Shown piece after piece: positions 22,149-22,611 of a DNA stretch of 22,611 nucleotides. The position numbers were made by a program, and so were the translations under genes. The DNA is from a virus, in the IMG/VR virus record IMGVR_UViG_3300025168_000727, positions 1 through 22,611 of that record, one strand, 5' to 3'. Below the pieces are notes generated by a model. That model was given only the letters and a program-made list of their open reading frames with translations, had not been told where the DNA came from and searched no databases. Numbering within the stretch: the first letter of the stretch is position 1; every line of letters starts with the position of its first letter.

Positions 22149-22611
22149 ATGATAAGACATGGATTTATTGGCGGTTCAGACTGCGCCAAGATAATGAGTA
22201 ATGATTGGCATGACCTTTGGTTAACCAAGACTCAAAGAAAACAACCAGATGATTTAAGTCATTTGATTCAAGTGCAGCTAGGTGTATTTACAGAACCATT
22301 TAATCTAAACTGGTTAGAACTAAACACCGATTGGAGTCCACACGAAACTCAAGTACCATACACAGCAGACTGGTTTGGTGTTCCAATTAAAGGTACGCTC
22401 GATGCACTAGCTGTTAACTCACAGAGTCATGAGGCTATAGTAGAGTGCAAGCATACCAATGCGTTTACCAATATAGATAAACAAGTAGAAAGATACATGG
22501 CACAGATGCAGTGTTACATGGCAATCAGTGGTATCAATGAATGTGTGTTGTCTTGTATCTTCGGCAACTCAGGGTACAAAGCTACTATAGTTTCAGCAGA
22601 TGAAGAGTATC
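22149..22611 (+). CDS. YqaJ-type viral recombinase/exonuclease (partial, 154 codons)
   Basis: The gene is cut by the right edge. Residues 7-16 (IGGSDCAKIM), 43-51 (QLGVFTEPF, Glu49), 82-87 (GTLDAL, Asp85) and 99-101 (ECK, Glu99 and Lys101) form the motif I and PD-(D/E)XK catalytic set of lambda-exonuclease / YqaJ-family nucleases. These enzymes chew 5' ends of double-stranded DNA to feed single-strand annealing. An annealing protein (Redbeta, RecT or similar) would be expected just downstream. A CAGGAG ribosome site lies close before the ATG. Confidence 0.88.
   Translation, partial: MIRHGFIGGSDCAKIMSNDWHDLWLTKTQRKQPDDLSHLIQVQLGVFTEPFNLNWLELNTDWSPHETQVPYTADWFGVPIKGTLDALAVNSQSHEAIVECKHTNAFTNIDKQVERYMAQMQCYMAISGINECVLSCIFGNSGYKATIVSADEEY

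Overview
This window is part of a tailed-phage genome, most likely a podovirus. Two divergent gene blocks flank a roughly 790-base non-coding region. No ribosomal, tRNA, IS or clear bacterial housekeeping gene is visible. The virion set (portal, scaffold, capsid, tail tubular proteins A and B, and three internal-virion-like proteins) is of T7-like type, but no phage RNA polymerase, integrase, lysis gene or DNA polymerase lies inside the window. The AT-rich composition and the style of the proteins suggest a marine phage, perhaps of an alphaproteobacterium. That host guess is inference only.

Left block (1-16830, minus strand): late genes read in transcription order as terminase small subunit, a 64-aa protein, terminase large subunit, an 84-aa protein, portal, an 85-aa protein, scaffold, a gp13-like acetyltransferase-fold protein, major capsid, an 87-aa protein, tail tubular A, tail tubular B, a 151-aa gp14-like protein, a 1230-aa internal virion protein, and a giant gp16-like protein that runs off the left edge. 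Most junctions overlap by 1-11 bases, as in one translationally coupled late operon. Unlike in T7, the terminase genes come first and the gp13-like gene sits between scaffold and capsid.

Central region (16831-17616): it holds an H-DNA-type mirror repeat in front of the small terminase gene, a three-tier hairpin at 17041-17104, and a large nested inverted repeat at 17316-17610. The base of that repeat pairs with the Shine-Dalgarno sequence of the first rightward gene. This is the most unusual element of the window and a candidate undescribed structured RNA or regulatory leader.

Right block (17617-22611, plus strand): early, regulatory and replication genes. In order they are an unknown 131-aa protein, a 27-aa membrane peptide, a DUF932-like protein, a DnaJ-type zinc protein, a DUF6378/MazG-like protein, two small HTH proteins, a CxxC protein overprinted with an Hjc-like resolvase, a winged-helix protein, a two-gene version of a lambda-O-like replication initiator, a possible helicase loader, and a YqaJ-type exonuclease cut by the right edge. 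Around the initiator the layout resembles lambda cII-oop-O-P. A leftward intrinsic terminator with a possible promoter lies just before the initiator (an OOP-like antisense RNA), and clustered GTGAC-N5-GTCAC dyads with an AT-rich stretch lie at the initiator gene junction (an origin-like site).
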